From contig VCJN01000593.1 in NCBI GenBank assembly GCA_006384855.1, forward strand, positions 186,001 to 250,000: a stretch of DNA of 64,000 nt. Reading direction: 5' to 3'. The stretch's first letter is position 1; each line of letters starts with the position of its first letter. A program made the position numbers and the translations under genes. Origin of the DNA: Tetraselmis striata. Lineage: Eukaryota; Chlorophyta; Chlorodendrophyceae; Chlorodendrales; Chlorodendraceae. This document shows, piece after piece, positions 32,265-43,285 of this stretch. The notes under the pieces were generated by a model that saw only the letters and a list, made by a program, of their open reading frames with translations, was not told where the DNA came from and ran no database searches.

Positions 32265-35200
32265 ATGCACGGTCGACCGCGTCCGCCCAAGGGCTCCACG
32301 ATAGACCCCGCTATCGCTAGCAAGGCGGCGCAGAAGGCGTCCCTGTACGCGGCGCTGGCCGGAGAGGTGCTGGCTCGCCGAAAGGCCCAGCGCTACGACA
32401 CGGAGTCCCTGGCGCTTGCCGCCAAGCTGTTGGAGCTCAACCCGGAGGTGCGCGCTCGCCGTGGATCCCCCCTCCCCCCGGCCTCTCCCGTTACAGCGTC
32501 ATATTTGCGGGTCCTCGCTTCCTTCGAGGGGAGCAACTCGCCGACTGTCCCGGGAAGCACCAGTCCGTCGGTCGGTGCGTGCCGCAGGGAGATGTGACAA
32601 GCACTTGGCACGCTGGATTTGGGGGCACAGCCGCACAGGAGGGGACGGTATCCGCTGCGCCCCCACACCTGACCATGTTGTGCTGGATTCAGGTGTACAC
32701 GGTTTGGAACTTCCGGAAGGAGGGCATCGCGGCGGTGCTGGATGGGGAGGACGCAGAAGCGGCCAGGGACTGCGCGAAGCAGGAGCTGGAGCTGACGCAG
32801 AGGGCGCTCATGAAGAACCCAAAATCTTACTCAACCTGGCAGCACCGCAAGGTGGGGGCCGCCAGAGCTGTGAGTGCGGTGGGTGGGGCAGAAGGGAAGG
32901 GGGGGGGGGGGGGGTAGTTTATAGGCAGGCTCTGACGGGTTGTTCTTCGCCGGCATTCCAGTGGATTGTAGCGCGGAAGCTGCTCCCTGTGGAGCGCGAG
33001 CTGGAGCTGGTGGGGAAGCTGCTCAACGCCGACGAGCGCAACTTTCATGGGTGGGGGTACCGCCGCTGGCTGGCATCTCTGATGGGCCTCGGCGCAGAGA
33101 CAGAGCTGGAGTACACGCATCAAAAGGTGTCTCGCGTTATCCCCCCTCCCTCCCCCGAACTACCCCCTGGAACTTACATGACATACCTATACACCACTGG
33201 GCTTTTTCCCTCATGTCGTGTGTGGTGTTTGGCATGTTGTAGATTGAGCAGAACTTCTCCAACTACTCTGCGTGGCATTACAGGACAGCGCTGATCCCAA
33301 AGGTGACACCCGCCCTCTCGCTGCCACCCCCCTATGTACCACCATTGAAACGAACGAAACCTTCCCTACCGGTAGGTTGGGACTGCATGACCTCGGAAGT
33401 CGTTCACAAGCCTCACTCGTCCACCGCGACCAGGTGCACGTTGGACACAAAACGCTGGATCAGCTGTGCCAAGAGGAGGCAGCAGGGAGTACAGTGCAGG
33501 ATCCGCCGAGCAGGGAGTCTGTCCCGGGAGTGCCAGCCACCGGCCAGCAGGTGACACACACCTTTGCGGCTACACCTGCCTGCAGCACCGCCCGCGGCAC
33601 CGCATGGGCACCGTGCGCAGCGTGGGATGAGGCCCTGTGGTGGCGTGGTGCCGCAGGGGAAGGGCGCCGTCCCGATGTGGGTGCTGCTCCAGGAGCTGCA
33701 GCTGGTGAAGCAGGCGTTTTTCACAGAGCCGGATGACCAGAGCGGGTGGTTCTACCACCGCTGGCTGCTTGGCGCGTGCCTGGCATCGGCGGACCAGGTG
33801 CGGAGAGTGCGGCCACCTGGTCGGCCGGCTGCCTGCGCCAGTCCTCCCCAAGCAGTCAGCGCCTATTCTGCCTGCAAGTAGGGGAATGACGCATGGCGCG
33901 CATTCCTGCAGTCTCCGGACGCAAAGTCAAGCCTGCTGGAAGCGCTGGAAGCGGAAGCGGGCATGTGCCAAGAGCTGCTCGAGGTGGGCACTCACGCTCA
34001 GTGCCTTCTTCCCACCCACTATTTGCTGCTGTGTACCCTGACATTCGATTTGGCTCTCGGCTTGCAAGAATAGCTATTTGTTTTGCATGGCTGAGCCAAA
34101 GATTCATATCTAGCTATATTATATATCTTGCTGAATATATAGCTATATTCATGGTATATTACGGTACGCGGGCCGACGCGGTAATACGAACAATGCCAGA
34201 AAGAACTTGCCCTATCTGTAAGAGGTCAAACCTGGACGAAACAATACCGGAACTATAGCTAATGTTCTCATTGGTCGCACGCAAGCCCGATCGCTCAGTG
34301 CCTTCTTCCCAAGAGGCGTTTGCTCTCGTGTACCCTGACATTCGATAAGGGTCTCGGCTTGCAAGGATTTTCTTTGTTTTTGCATGACTGAGCGGAAGGT
34401 TCATTGCTATATTCGTGTATATTATGGTAGGCGGGCCGACTCGGTAATAAGAACAATGAGCAATTCGCGGAAGAACCTGCCCTACTTGTCAGAGGTCAAA
34501 CCTGCATTAAGACATAGCGGAACTATAGCGAACGTTCTTATCGGTCGCATGCAATCCCAATCTGGGCTTGCAATGGGGGGGGGGGGGGGGGGGGGGGGCG
34601 AATTAGCGCGTAGATTCCAACGGGGAAATGTTTTCGTTGCCAGTGTCCATGAGGGGCTCATAACAATAACACACACTTGCATAGTACCCAGAGCGTGGCT
34701 GCCGTGTAGGATGTAGAAATTTACGTTTTAGTTGAAGGTTTTCTTGTGTAAATATGACGTGAGGACCAGCAGTGCGCAGTACAATGTGGGGGCACCGTGC
34801 TGATGGCAGGCAATCGCAGCCCTGGGGAGCGCCTGCCCCCTTCCAAGCCCTTGCCGTCAGCGGCTGCTCCTCCAGCCGAGAAGCTTGTAACACGTGTGCG
34901 GCTGCTGGCAGGTGGAACCGGACTCCAAGTGGCCGTTGCTCACCCTGGCGCGCATCCATGAGCTGCAAGGCGAGCTCGGTGGCAACCCCGAGGTTTGGCA
35001 ATACGCCTGCTGCGCCCATATCGGCCATGCCTCCTGCCGTATCATGGTGGAAAACATATCGAGAGCCGTGATGACACGGTGCACTTTTGTGGCCCGTCCG
35101 CCCGCCACCTCTGCCCGAAATCGCAGGAATCATTGAAAGTGGCGCAAAGCACCTACAAGCAGCTGTCACAGCGCGACCCGCAGAGGGCAGGTTACTACCA

Positions 35201-35477
35201 GGATGCGCTCTCCGGCTCGGCCAGGGTCACGAATTCCCCACGCATGAGCCCGTGGAGGGACGCATCAAGGCCCCCACAGCGAGCATGTACACGGGGTCCG
35301 GGCACAAGAGAAGCACTGTTGCCGGCATGCGTACTCGAACCCCATTCGATCAGGACTGGCATGCTACTCATGGAGGGATTATCAGCAACGACCATGGGCT
35401 GTATGCCTCAACCGCAGAGACACTGCCATGTGGATGCCGTCGTGGCAGTCCTACAGATGGCAGCGGGGCTGAAGTGA
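32265..35477 (+). CDS. RABGGTA: Rab geranylgeranyltransferase alpha subunit (eight exons)
   Basis: With the beta subunit and Rab escort protein it prenylates C-terminal Cys residues of Rab GTPases in the cytosol. Exons: 32265-32447, 32693-32851, 32962-33126, 33243-33302, 33657-33797, 33912-33983, 34912-34992, 35127-35477. All introns are GT-AG in phase 0. The start MHGR is the family's usual N-terminus. Five PPTA repeats are visible by their W-x-x-R or related cores: [38 protein letters not shown] and [10 protein letters not shown]. Exons 6-8 give [34 protein letters not shown] and [11 protein letters not shown], typical of the end of the domain. The product is about 403 residues, closer to yeast Bet4 than to the animal protein with Ig-like and LRR domains. 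The last 65 residues after YYQD are not typical, so the final exon may end earlier. Intron 6 carries an internal duplication and a G run. Confidence 0.9.
33996..34560. repeat. tandem duplication inside RABGGTA intron 6
   Basis: GCTCAGTGCCTTCTTCCCA occurs at 33996 and 34293 (offset 297). The two units share TGTACCCTGACATTCGAT, a TCTCGGCTTGCAAG stretch, a GCGGGCCGAC stretch and AGAGGTCAAACCTG. A G run of more than 20 bases follows at 34577-34598. The duplication lies wholly in the intron and should not alter the protein. Confidence 0.75.
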
Positions 35478-36873
35478 GCTGGCGGCCCTATCATTTTGGA
35501 CCGCCTTCCAGGGAGACATAATGAAATGTACTTCATAATTCACACAGCCACTACATACGTGCACAGTGTGTAGAAGAGCAATCTGGCAGGCTACACACAC
35601 TTGTTAAAATACCTGCTTGGCATGTGATTAGCCATATAATTGCCACGGCATGGCAGTACGGAGCAACCCTTGTATTCAGACCGCATCGCCATTCCAAACC
35701 GTACAGGGTAGCCCGGGGTAACCGATCGGATGCGCTGCAATGTTGGATACAAGGGTCATTAAACCTTGTTAGTCAATCACATTGTACATAATCAGCACAC
35801 AGCCGTACTTTGAATCCTCACCAGCCCAAGGATTCGAAATCAATACAAACTGCCTCTATGCCCAACGGGAAGGCGAAACCTGGAAAATTGTAGCGGTGAA
35901 CAATGTTGTAAACGGTGTACTTGAACTAAACTTGTCAGTACCTATACTTCTACTTGAAGTTGGCAGAATTGTGATTTTCAATTTCCCAACTAACACGAGA
36001 ATACTGCACTAATGTGTCACGGGCGTGGATTTGAAATGTGCGCCTATATGACTCGCACGTACGCTGTGATGCGCAGCTTGAGCCACCATCAACCCAATTC
36101 CTGATCCTGGTAGGGCGGTGGTACCACATGGAGCGGTCAAATATTCAAAATCGGCCTCGCAAGCAAATGCCATGTCCCGGACGCATTCAAAAACCCTTAA
36201 CAGCTTCCTCAGCGTGATCCTTCTATAATGCTTCCGATCTGGTTCATCGGAGCGATGCCCCTGAACTGCCCTCGCAGGTTCTGAGAAACGCGTATCATCA
36301 CCAGTGCAGTCGCTTTGTTTCTGTACGTGGGAGTTAAAAATGCTATGCAACTTGATACAGGCGGAAGGTGTTTACAGTTCATGCATATACGGACATCAGC
36401 ATACCATAAAGCGGGAGTGTGCCATGGGCTCATAGTAGATTACATAATACCGTATACCGGTTGTGTAGCAGTACACACCTTGATGGGCGCTGCTCAGCCT
36501 GATCGATGAAGTACACCGATCAGGATCTAACAGTTGTCACCAGGGTTTCGGTCCAGGGTCTGTCCCCAGGATCCACTACGGGTACCATGTCTGACCCGGA
36601 CCCTAGGTTGTCTAACAATTCCCACCTGCAAAGCAGGATCCGTGCACAGGGCAGAAGTAGCGAAGGTTGCTCTGATTACTGATGGGGCAAGTCGTCTTAC
36701 TACGCATGTTGCATGAGTTACATTCAGAAGTTGTGTCTGGATGTACCCGCAGCAGGCAGACTCCTTATATATACATCACGGGCTGTGTCGGATGACGTCA
36801 GCGGCCTTGGAGGGGGGGGGGGGGGGGGGGGGGGGGGGCAATTTCTATCGCGCCGTCACTACCTCCTTGGAAA
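35478..36873. other. intergenic, between convergent genes, with a 27-base G run
   Basis: No gene recognised. The small frames at 35782-36012 and 36009-36350 have no motif. The G run at 36812-36838 lies about 35-60 bases beyond the stop of the VWA gene, in its 3' UTR. Confidence 0.4.
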
Positions 36874-38370
36874 CTATCCGGAGTAGCTGCCGTAGTCCTG
36901 GCACACTGCATTGCGCAAGAAGTCCAGGTTGCCAGCAAGGCTGTTGAAATCGCGAACCTGAAGCACGCGGCTGCCGTCGCCAGCCAGGACGTACAGCTGA
37001 TCGAACTCAATGGCATTGCCGACACCAATGGCCCAGATAATGAACCCTTGGTTGCGCATCTCCTCCGAAATCCTCCGGATGTTGTCATCAGCGTTGCCAT
37101 CGGTGAGAATGACCAAAACCTTGGCGGAGTTGTCGCGGTAATCGTACAGATCACGGCTATGGCGCATGGCACGGGCCAGGTAAGTCTGGCCCTTGATCTT
37201 GGGGTACCACCGCCCTAGCGACCTGAGCAGCGCGTTCTTGTTGGTGCTCTCCGAGTCAGAGAAGCTGATGCGTGTCTCGGGTCTGTCGGCAAAGCTAGTG
37301 TAGCCAATCTGGACTGCATTGTATCCAACGGGGACGCCCCGCACCACATCTGCTGTGAAGCTCTTCATCGCCTCCCAGTTTTCCCGGCCCACCTCGCTCT
37401 CCGGACTCACCATCATCGTCCTCCTTGATGGAGGTGGAGGTGTCAAACAGGAACATCAGCTGCATGCGACCGGCCTGGCACAGGTCAGTGCAGAACTGGA
37501 GCCGGCCCTCGCGGCACTGGCAGCGCTGCCTGTCCGTGTCGATGTACTCGCCGTCATCGACGTAGTAGTTGTTGTACTCGCAGCCCTGGCTTGGGATGTT
37601 CTCGCACAGCTCCAGCTTCCCGTCGTTGCAGTAGCAAACCTGGGGCACGGAAGCGAAGGTCGCGACAAGTCAAAATACGAAAGCAGCACAGCAGGCAACT
37701 CAGAGGAACAATCCTTGCTTTGCACCACCTCTGCAACAGAGAAATGTGTCGCCCGGAACGGAAAGGGCAAGCGACGGGACTTCAAAAATGGATTTCACGG
37801 TATTGTGACTATTCCTCGGGCGGTAGTGGGGCAGCAAGCGAGGCGTACGCGCACCTTGCGATCAAAATCAGTAGCTCCCCAGGAGCCATGCTTGATGGCG
37901 CCGCAGTTCTGGTAGTACGTCGGGGGCTCGTACACTGGAGGGTTGTAGACAGGCGGGTTGTAGACCGGCGGGGGGTTGTACACCGGCCGGTCGACAGGCG
38001 GATTGTAGACGGGCGGGTTGTACACCGGCGAGAGGTTGAAAACCGGGGGGTTGTAGACCGGCCGATCAGCAGGCGGGTTGTAGACCGGCCGGTCGACAGG
38101 CGGGCTGTAGACGGGCGGGTTGTACGCCGGCGGGGGCGCCGGCCTGCTCACGCTGGCCAGGGGGCGGCACTGCTCCCACTGCCCGTTGTTGCAGTAACAC
38201 CGCTCCCTCACGCCGTCGAACCACGTGCCGTGCGGCTTGGTGACGGCGGGAGAAAATACGCAGGGCGCGGGGCCGTTCCACCCACTCGGCGGGCTTCTAG
38301 ACTGGCATAAGCCCGGGGCCGAAGCCAGAAAGAGGAGCAGCAACACTGCAGAGGCGGGCAGTCGCGTCAT
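36874..38370 (-). CDS. secreted VWA-domain protein with Pro/Tyr-rich repeats (two exons, one frameshift)
   Basis: Minus-strand exons 38370-37855 and 37639-36874, intron GT-AG in phase 0 (CGCAAG|GTGCGC ... CCCCAG|GTTTGC). Residues 1-24 (MTRLPASAVLLLLFLASAPG) are a signal peptide. Next come a Cys-rich module with CYCNNGQWEQC, then about 70 residues of PVYNPPVDRPVYNPP-type repeats (hydroxyproline-glycoprotein-like), then two more Cys-rich modules (CYCNDGKLELC; CQCREGRLQFC). The C-terminal VWA domain has a full MIDAS: DTSTS at residues 238-242, the Thr in GQTYLARAM, and the Asp in LTDGNADD. A one-base frame change at about 37391-37421 falls just after DTSTS; the rest is intact. The ATG at 38370 is chosen because the signal peptide starts there. 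Inferred role: adhesion or scaffolding in the extracellular matrix. Exact family not known. Confidence 0.8.
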
Positions 38371-39718
38371 TCTGGCTGAGTCGGAGCGGGGCTGTGCTGG
38401 CCCCACGCGCCAGAGAAGGCAGTCAGGGTACCGACAAGCGAAGTTTTCGATCAGGCGCCGTAGCGGCGTTTCCGGAGCAAGAAGTCGTAGTCTGTGACAT
38501 ATGTTGCGTCTCGGGGTGAGACCGGGTCAGCCGGCGGTTTCAGGGTCGTGAAGCTGCTGTGGACAGACGCCACGGCTGGTCGCTGGTGCCACGACGTCCC
38601 AGAGCGGCTCCTTTTAAATACCTGTATTCGCCAGACAGCGCCAGCGGGCAATCTGCGCGAGATACACCCGTTTTTTTGAAGTCGGTGTGCATACGATAGC
38701 GACTACTTCTACTGGTAGTACCGTTTATGGAGATACTTACGTTAATGGGTCTACGGCGCTCATAAATACAGTATAGCGACCAAAGGGCTTGTATAAGAGC
38801 GGCGGCGCGGCAGTGCCACCTGTCGGTGAACCGTCCGCGATCGCGTGCCCCCAAAACGAAAGAAGCGACGCCCGCCGGCTGGCAGCGTGCGGCGTTGCTT
38901 GATAAAATAAAAGTACGACGAGCGGAGGTGCTCGTTCAGGGAAACCAGCACCAATTATCCGTTAATCTATCGCGTGTAATCCACGCAGCCACCGCAGCCG
39001 AGAGGAGCGACCTTGCTGTTCTGGTACTGCTCTGGTAGCAGTAGCCTCGTACCAGTCGTCGCGAACGGGATGTACGGGTACGCTTACGGGTAACGGTGCG
39101 TGCTGGCGGACCGAGCGACGCGACCGATGCGCAGTTTTTTGTCGCTTGTTACGAGGTCGCTACGTCTGTCCCGTACGACGAGCGACTACGAGTATATTGG
39201 CCGATGATGGCGCGTCGTAACATACCCCAAGCAATGCTGTGGATGGTCGACGAGTGTCGAGCGGTGCGACGTTTCGGCTGAATCGGCGCGTCTCAGACCC
39301 CCACGTGGATGTACCTTGGCCGTAGTAGTGAAATACGGCAACACGGCGGGTAAAAAAGCGGCCGCGCGCAGGATATCCGCGGGTACGTATCGCGACTGGC
39401 GCCCCTCGCATCCCGATGTTACTGAGAGCAAATGTTCGCGGTCGTAGTCGACCACTCGTAAATTTAATACTACCGTAAATACTACTGCAATAATGTAAAT
39501 AAGCCGTACCATACCCGTAGACGAGACGAATAAGTCTTCTTATAAAACATTTATTGCAAATTAATGCAGAACCATTGGACTATTTGACTTTATTTAGCAG
39601 TCTAGGCCTTTAACATGGTGGAATTTCTAAACCACGGTAAAAGTAAAGTAAACCTCGCAGCGGGTCATCGGCAGAAGCCCCCCCCCCCCCCCCCCCCCCC
39701 GCCCCCCCCCAACACCTT
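38371..39718. other. intergenic stretch without recognised gene
   Basis: Contains the upstream region of the VWA gene and a texture of short AGTCGC/TACGAG permutations. A C run (39679-39710) abuts the following SINE-like copy. Confidence 0.4.
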
Positions 39719-39939
39719 ACCTCTTGCGCCAATTCCAGTCGTAGATCTCGCATAGTCATAATACCGTTGCCTCATTGGAACCCCGAAGGACTGATGCATC
39801 AACCGGGTACAACTGGGCCACGGGCCCAGTCGATATTGCCTTTAAATAACAGAGCCGGGAATCGATATGGGGACCTCCTAAATAGAAGACCACCGGGGAC
39901 CTCCCGAATATAGGAGACTACCGCTCTACCGAGCGGACA
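39719..39939 (-). repeat. SINE-like repeat with tRNA-like head, copy 2
   Basis: Minus strand: head GTCCGCTCGGTAGAGCGGTA (D-arm/A-box-like), then a B-box-like ATATCGATTCCCGG. The body is shared with copy 1 at 13198-13388 and the tail is CTCTTGCGCC-type on the plus strand. It is about 30 bases longer than copy 1 because a segment near the head (GGGGACCTCC) is duplicated. Confidence 0.6.
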
Positions 39940-40572
39940 TACAACGAGGCACGTTCAGGATTGCCGGTATTGCGGGAGCAAGCACTCGTAATCCGGACAT
40001 ACGGCCTATGCGAGTTGAACCAACAAGCCTAACAACGCATCGGCCCATGTTCCAAGACCACGGTCAAGTCACGACGTACCATGGTACCGAATCACTTTGC
40101 CTTTGTTACGAGATGACGCATTACTACCGGGACAAATATGCATTCACGCCCTAATCTCTCACGCCCTTACCGATCTCGAGCTGCCGACTAACATATTTGT
40201 AGTCACTCGCTCTATACCACAAATAAAGCGCCGCAATCAGCTCAAGTTCCCGGATCGGGTGGTCAAACAGACCGAGGAAATCACGCAAACAAGGCATACA
40301 ATAATACAGCAACATGGTCGCTAAAACAAGGTTATTTGCAATTTGCACTGTAGGGATTTCCTAAAATACCACCTATATGATGCCATGATGATTAGAAGCG
40401 GAATAGGGTGTTTAACCGTTTCAATATAAATGCGCGTACCTACTCTCCCACCTACTCGTGTACCATTAGCGACAATGTTGTATCAATAATCCTACTTACA
40501 TAAATATATATATGGTCGCTACGCGAAGGAGTGACGATATGCATATTGTTGTCGCTATATAATCCTTCTTCA
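39940..40572. other. no gene recognised
   Basis: AT-richer sequence with only short frames. It ends at the left terminus of the next TIR element. Confidence 0.4.
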
Positions 40573-41963
40573 CCCCTCCACATAAGTCTTAGGCTCCTTT
40601 CTCGCCGAATCCGAGCTTACGAATAGTATGGCAACTGAATCTAGGGTTTATGACCTGAAATCATGGAATGCTTGTTGCACATTTATGCTCAGCCTTTTAT
40701 CAGCATAGGGTGTGAGCAAGCCCTTTGGCCGTAACATGTGTCCTACACGAGTGGCACTTGTGTCACACTGAGCGTTTTCAGTACCCCCACAAAAATGGGG
40801 TTTGGTGCCCCGCACGCCCCGCCACGCATGCATAGACCATTGCATGGTGGGATGGCCATGGGTGAGCGAGGAAACATGCCAGCAAAGCGGCCATGAGATT
40901 GTGGGGTGGGGTAAGGCCAAAGTGTTGGCGTGCGCCCGTGCACGATGTGGCGTGATACCAATCTCACTGCAATGTTGCCTTATTGTGGTGCAGCTCTCAA
41001 ACTCGCGGTATCGCTCGGTCCGTTGCGAGGAAACGTCAGATTTTTTCATATAAAAAATACTAAAACCTACGCGACGGGCAGGGCTATAGTTTCTCAAGAT
41101 CCGGCACGGTCGTCTAAGGTCATTTAGGCACTTTTTCAATCTTTAAGAAATATTTTAGTTCGAAATATGACGTCTGTGTCAGCGTGTGGTCAACACATTG
41201 GCGTGAAACTTTGCGCCAAGTGGATCTTAAAATATGATACATGGTGGCGGGACAATGTGTTTCGTGTACTAGTGCATGGACCACGCACTCATACTTGGCA
41301 CTTGCCCCCCTTGAGCGATATGCCCACGGCCGCCATGCCGGACCCCCCTTTCACAACATTATTTTCACCAGCACGACGGATCAAGGTGCACGCCATTGCC
41401 TTCCCACTGGGCTCACCATGCCGCGCTACGAGGATGCGGCCATGCGCTACTATAGAAAAATTTTGCCCTACGGCAAGGAGGCCGCGAGAACCCTCTCCCG
41501 CTTGCGCATGCAGCGATCACAACCGCATTTTGTACACGGCTTTGCCCATAAACCATCGTCATCGACACATAGGGCTTGATCCATGTCGTGAATGACCTAA
41601 TTTCAATGCCCTACGTGTATGGTGGATAGTTATCATACCAAGAGTGATGTTATATGAGTACGTACGCTGTGGCGCCCGTACATACGGGGGCAATGGTGAC
41701 CTATATATGCCTATTTATGCACACGGGTGGCGTAAGTGATGGTTTTGATGCGCTAGCGCTAGAAGCCCTGCTTTTGCCTAAATGAAAGTGCTGACGGCAA
41801 TGGCTACCGCATGTCAATATCGGGTGTATCGCGCCATCGCGGCATTTCCCCCTCGCCGTACGACCATGAGTAAGGTGCATGCACGCGCGCACGACGGTCC
41901 CAATGTAGCCGCGCATGGGCATGTGGATCGAATCTGCAAATCCCATGATTATGTGGAGGGGTG
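40573..41963. mobile_element. CACCCCTCCACATAA TIR element, copy 1 (1.4 kb)
   Basis: The left end CACCCCTCCACATAAGTC and right end GATTATGTGGAGGGGTG are inverted copies over 15 bp. Both ends resemble those of the neighbour at 42109-44800. The left subterminal GGCTCCTTTCTCGCCGAAT matches its GGGTCCTTTTTGGCTGAAT, and the right subterminal GGATTTGC-type sequence also matches. The open frames inside (40802-41053, 41167-41595) have no recognised domain. It is likely non-autonomous. Confidence 0.6.
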
Positions 41964-42523
41964 TAGATGGCAGTCGTCGACCATATGCGGCAGAACAGAC
42001 GACAATATTCACCGCTCGAGCAGATAATATTCCGAGATAATTTGCAGAATAGATTTGAAACTGACCACATATCACTGGAGGTCACACGCCGCAGCGAAAT
42101 ACGATATACACCCCTCCACATAAGTTTGGGGTCCTTTTTGGCTGAATATAAAATGCAAAATACTAGGGTACCTAAACGTAGGGCTTTAGGGCTGGAACCC
42201 GGGAATGTTTTAGGTTGTTATAAACCTTTTGCTTGATAGGGTCTGAACTATAACCTAATACCCTAATAATAGGGTATTGCGATCTGGCGCGGCGCTCAAA
42301 GGGCATGACGCAATGATGCACAACAATACAAGTCATGTTATTGGCACATATATTGATGGCCCACATGCATAGAGCATTGTATGGTGCAATGGCCGTAGAT
42401 GTGGGAGGAAACATAGTAGCTCGCGGGTTGGGTGGGTTTGGGTGGGCATAGTCACGTAAGGCAGAGTGGGCACACGTGCGTGTGAGCCCCCCCCCCCCCC
42501 CCCCCTTCACCGCTGACAGCGCC

Positions 42524-42823
42524 ATGGCAGACCTCGCCCCGGTCTTCCTGTGCGAGGGCAAAGGGGGCGGCGAGCCTTGTTGTCTCGCGTGTCCGCGCCG
42601 CCGGCATCGAGGAGGACGAGAAAGACATGAGGAAACGCGTGACAAGGTGGGCGCGCAACAAAACACTCCACCCTCCACATTAGCACGCACCCACTCGTGG
42701 CTAACTTGTGCCGCGCGCAGGTTCGTCCGGGAGCGCCGTAAGGCCCACCTCAACGCCAAGGCTTCCACAGTGCCAGCGGCGCAACTCGTGGTGGCCGAGG
42801 AGGCCGCATCCTCAGCCGCTTAA
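42524..42823 (+). pseudogene. small spliced reading frame inside TIR copy 2, unrecognised
   Basis: From the ATG at 42524 the frame reads MADLAPVFLCEGKGG. After a one-base shift in a G run it reads AASLVVSRVRAAGIEEDEKD up to a donor at 42646/42647 (GACAAG|GTGGGC). The acceptor CGCGCAG is at 42720, and exon 2 (42721-42823) gives FVRERRKAHLNAKA and an Ala/Glu-rich end. The 74-bp GT-AG intron restores the frame well, which supports real coding. No family recognised. Confidence 0.4.
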
Positions 42824-42841
42824 AGGCGAAACGATTGTGGC

Positions 42842-43140
42842 TTGTTGTGGGCGTCTGGGCACAGGGGGCGTCCCGACGCCAAGGTAAGGAAGCTCATGGC
42901 GGCGTCGTCGACGGCACAGCCTCCCGGGGTGGTGAAGACACTGACGGATGACAAGAAGCGGAAGAGGCCAGTGAAGAAGCGCCGAGGTAAGAAACTGACG
43001 GTTGCGGAGTCGGAGGCGGAGTCGGAGGCGGAGGCGGAGGCGGAGGCGGAGGCGGAGGCAGCGAGATCGTCGAAGCGGAGGGTCCCCCGGGGCACCCAAG
43101 AACAAGAACAAGCAGTAGCGCCCGCCCCCTTACCGCCCTC
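42842..43140 (+). CDS. Lys-rich, Ala-Glu-repeat reading frame inside TIR copy 2
   Basis: The frame reads a basic segment (KKRKRPVKKRRGKK, nuclear-localisation-like), then an Ala/Glu/Ser repeat (ESEAESEAEAEAEAEA) encoded by a GGAGGCGGAGGC-type 6-bp repeat, then another basic patch (SSKRRVPRG). It then enters the homopolymer palindrome, where any reading is meaningless. It may be an exon of a chromatin-like protein, or low-complexity DNA that happens to be open. Confidence 0.3.
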
Positions 43141-43164
43141 CCCTCACTCCCCCGGCGGGAGCGG

Positions 43165-43171
43165 CGGGCGG

Positions 43172-43208
<37 letters not shown>

Positions 43209-43285
43209 GGCGGGCGGGCGTGGGGGACCACGCCCGCCCGCCTCCCCCCCCCCCCCCCCCCCCCCCCCCGCCCCCCGCCACATGC
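43165..43285. repeat. long G-run/C-run palindrome
   Basis: Thirty-five Gs (43173-43207) are followed by AGGCGGGCGGGCGTGG, a GGGA centre, CCACGCCCGCCCGCCT, then twenty-six Cs (43244-43269). The inner 16-base arms are exact reverse complements, and the outer GGCGGGCGGC and GCCCCCCGCC also pair. The whole can fold into a hairpin with about 50-bp arms. Confidence 0.9.

Noticed and set aside
42894-43283. Gly- or Pro-rich frames around 43.0-43.4 kb
   Set aside because: Poly-Gly and poly-Pro come from translating the G and C runs.
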